Positions 7,983-8,863 of a DNA stretch of 8,863 bases are shown here, piece after piece. Location: NCBI GenBank assembly GCA_002405525.1, contig DHLY01000027.1, positions 533 through 9,395 on the forward strand, read 5' to 3'. The position numbers and the translations under genes are program-made. The DNA comes from Proteobacteria bacterium UBA4656 (GTDB lineage Bacteria; Pseudomonadota; Gammaproteobacteria; Xanthomonadales; Ahniellaceae). The notes under the pieces were generated by a model. The model was given only the letters and a program-made list of their open reading frames with translations. It had not been told where the DNA came from and did not search any database. Every line of letters begins with the position of its first letter. The first letter of the stretch is position 1.

Positions 7983-8387
7983 CTACTGCGCTCGCACCGC
8001 CGCATCTCGCACGCAGGCTGCCGGGACTTTCCCGACCAGGATGTCGGGGGAACATCGGGCGGATTGCGGGCAACGATCGTGCCCGCGGGGCCGCGGATCG
8101 CGGCGGCCAGAACGTGCCCAACCACCGGATGAAGCAAACCGTGGGCCGCCTCGAGCGCCTCCCGACCGGTGCCGATACGGTCGGGCCTCGTCCATCATTT
8201 CGCGCGTTCGGGCGAATGCGTCGGCCAGTTCGGGCCGCCGGGCGACCACGGCACGGATCCATTCATCGCGGGTGCACTGGGTCCAGTGCGCCCGGAAGAT
8301 GCCGGTCGTGGCGAGGTGCAGCAGCAGGTCGCGCAGCGGTGCCGGGTAGAGCACGCAGGCGTCGAACACCACCGTGAAGTGCGACAC
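7983..8387 (-). pseudogene. Decayed PIN-domain toxin (VapC50-like)
   Basis: The GTG start at 8387 gives SHFTVVFDACVLYPAPLRDLL, a near-perfect PIN N-terminus with the first catalytic Asp, then HWTQCTRDEW and ARTREMMDEARP. The frame then breaks near 8165. The expected continuation appears in another frame as REALEAAHGLLHPVVGHVLAAAIRG and TIVARNPPDVP. It aligns without gaps to what I recall for this family (EAL..., LPDPDDRHVLAAAIRGGA, TIVTFNLRDFP). The catalytic Asp pair of PDPDD has become PVV. The original frame continues only as unrelated sequence to TAG at 7983. With a frameshift and lost active-site residues this cannot be an active ribonuclease. It partners the HTH gene just upstream. Confidence 0.8.
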
Positions 8388-8847
8388 GGCTCAGTCGCCG
8401 AGACCGAAGCTCTTGCGCCTGTTCGGCCAATGCGTCCAGCGCCGCGCGGCTGCTCGCCATGCGCTGCTCGCGGTACGCCATCAGGTCGCGGAAGCAGATG
8501 CGGCGGTGCGTACCGACCTTGTGATGCGGCAGTTCGCCGCGCTCGACCAGCGACACCAGGTGCGGGCGCGACACGCCGAGGAAGTCCGCCGCTTCCTGCG
8601 TGGTGAGTTCGGCCTGCGTCGGCACGATGCTGATCGCATGACCTTCCGCCATGTGGGCGAGGATGTCGACCAGCATGCGCGGCGCCGAGACCGGCACCTC
8701 GATCTCGCCGTTGCCGTCGATCACGCGCAGGCGCGCGGTCGGCCCCTTGCCGATGCAGGCCGCGAGCAGACGGCCGCTGGCGCGGGCCAGTTCGGCGTCG
8801 CGGGGGTCGGGCAGCGAGAGAGGGGGCGTGGGGGCGGAGGCGGACAT
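8263..8847 (-). CDS. Excisionase-type HTH antitoxin with a frameshifted C-terminus (VapB50-like)
   Basis: The frame from ATG 8847 gives 194 residues. Residues 81-128 form an excisionase/MerR-type winged helix: LTTQEAADFLGVSRPHLVSLVERGELPHHKVGTHRR, then FRDLMAYREQ. This is the DNA-binding part of antitoxins paired with VapC50-like PIN toxins. After AEQAQEL (141-147) the frame runs on as Arg-rich sequence inside the toxin region. Dropping one base at about 8406 gives EQAQELGLGD followed by TGA at 8393-8391, 3 bases before the toxin GTG. That looks like the ancestral 151-residue product. The HTH domain is intact, so DNA binding may survive. The start is uncertain because no Shine-Dalgarno sequence is seen, and only 16 bases of upstream sequence are in the window. 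Confidence 0.72.
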   Translation of the reverse strand: MSASAPTPPLSLPDPRDAELARASGRLLAACIGKGPTARLRVIDGNGEIEVPVSAPRMLVDILAHMAEGHAISIVPTQAELTTQEAADFLGVSRPHLVSLVERGELPHHKVGTHRRICFRDLMAYREQRMASSRAALDALAEQAQELRSRRLSRVALHGGVRRLRALPGTAARPAAAPRHDRHLPGALDPVHPR

Positions 8848-8863
8848 GGCTGGGGCCCGGCTT

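Overview
The window is GC-rich (roughly two thirds G+C by eye) and reads as bacterial chromosome. The most likely source is a high-GC gammaproteobacterium, probably in or near the Xanthomonadales/Lysobacterales. The reasons are an ahcY gene behind an SAH riboswitch, an RluF/DbpA pair, and secreted proteins built from DUF11-like and cadherin-like repeats. This placement is an inference; no rRNA or other marker gene is present to settle it.

Layout. (1) 1-400, minus strand: the 5' end of ahcY (S-adenosylhomocysteine hydrolase), with a complete SAH riboswitch and a TATAAT -10 box. (2) 452-1164, plus strand: an intact VapBC toxin-antitoxin pair behind nested palindromes that look like its operator. 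(3) 1229-4013, minus strand: a two-gene unit with a 4-base GTGA overlap. Its first gene is a secreted reprolysin-like zinc metalloprotease and its second is an exported two-repeat DUF11-like protein with a C-terminal membrane segment. The protease is out of frame at a run of seven C that joins its signal peptide to the rest of the protein. (4) 4099-6574: rluF (plus) and dbpA (minus), convergent and overlapping by 38 bases at their 3' ends; both act on the peptidyl-transferase region of 23S rRNA. (5) 6819-7929, minus strand: an exported protein with cadherin-like and DUF11-like domains and a strong ribosome binding site. (6) 7983-8847, minus strand: a decaying second toxin-antitoxin module of the excisionase-type HTH plus PIN (VapBC50-like) kind, with frameshifts in both genes and lost catalytic aspartates in the toxin.

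How the parts relate. ahcY, rluF and dbpA are housekeeping. The toxin-antitoxin modules and the secreted repeat proteins are accessory. The least characterised part is the metalloprotease/DUF11-like pair, where a coupled protease and a membrane-anchored partner may act together at the cell surface. I found no CRISPR array, tRNA, rRNA, insertion sequence or clear new defence system.
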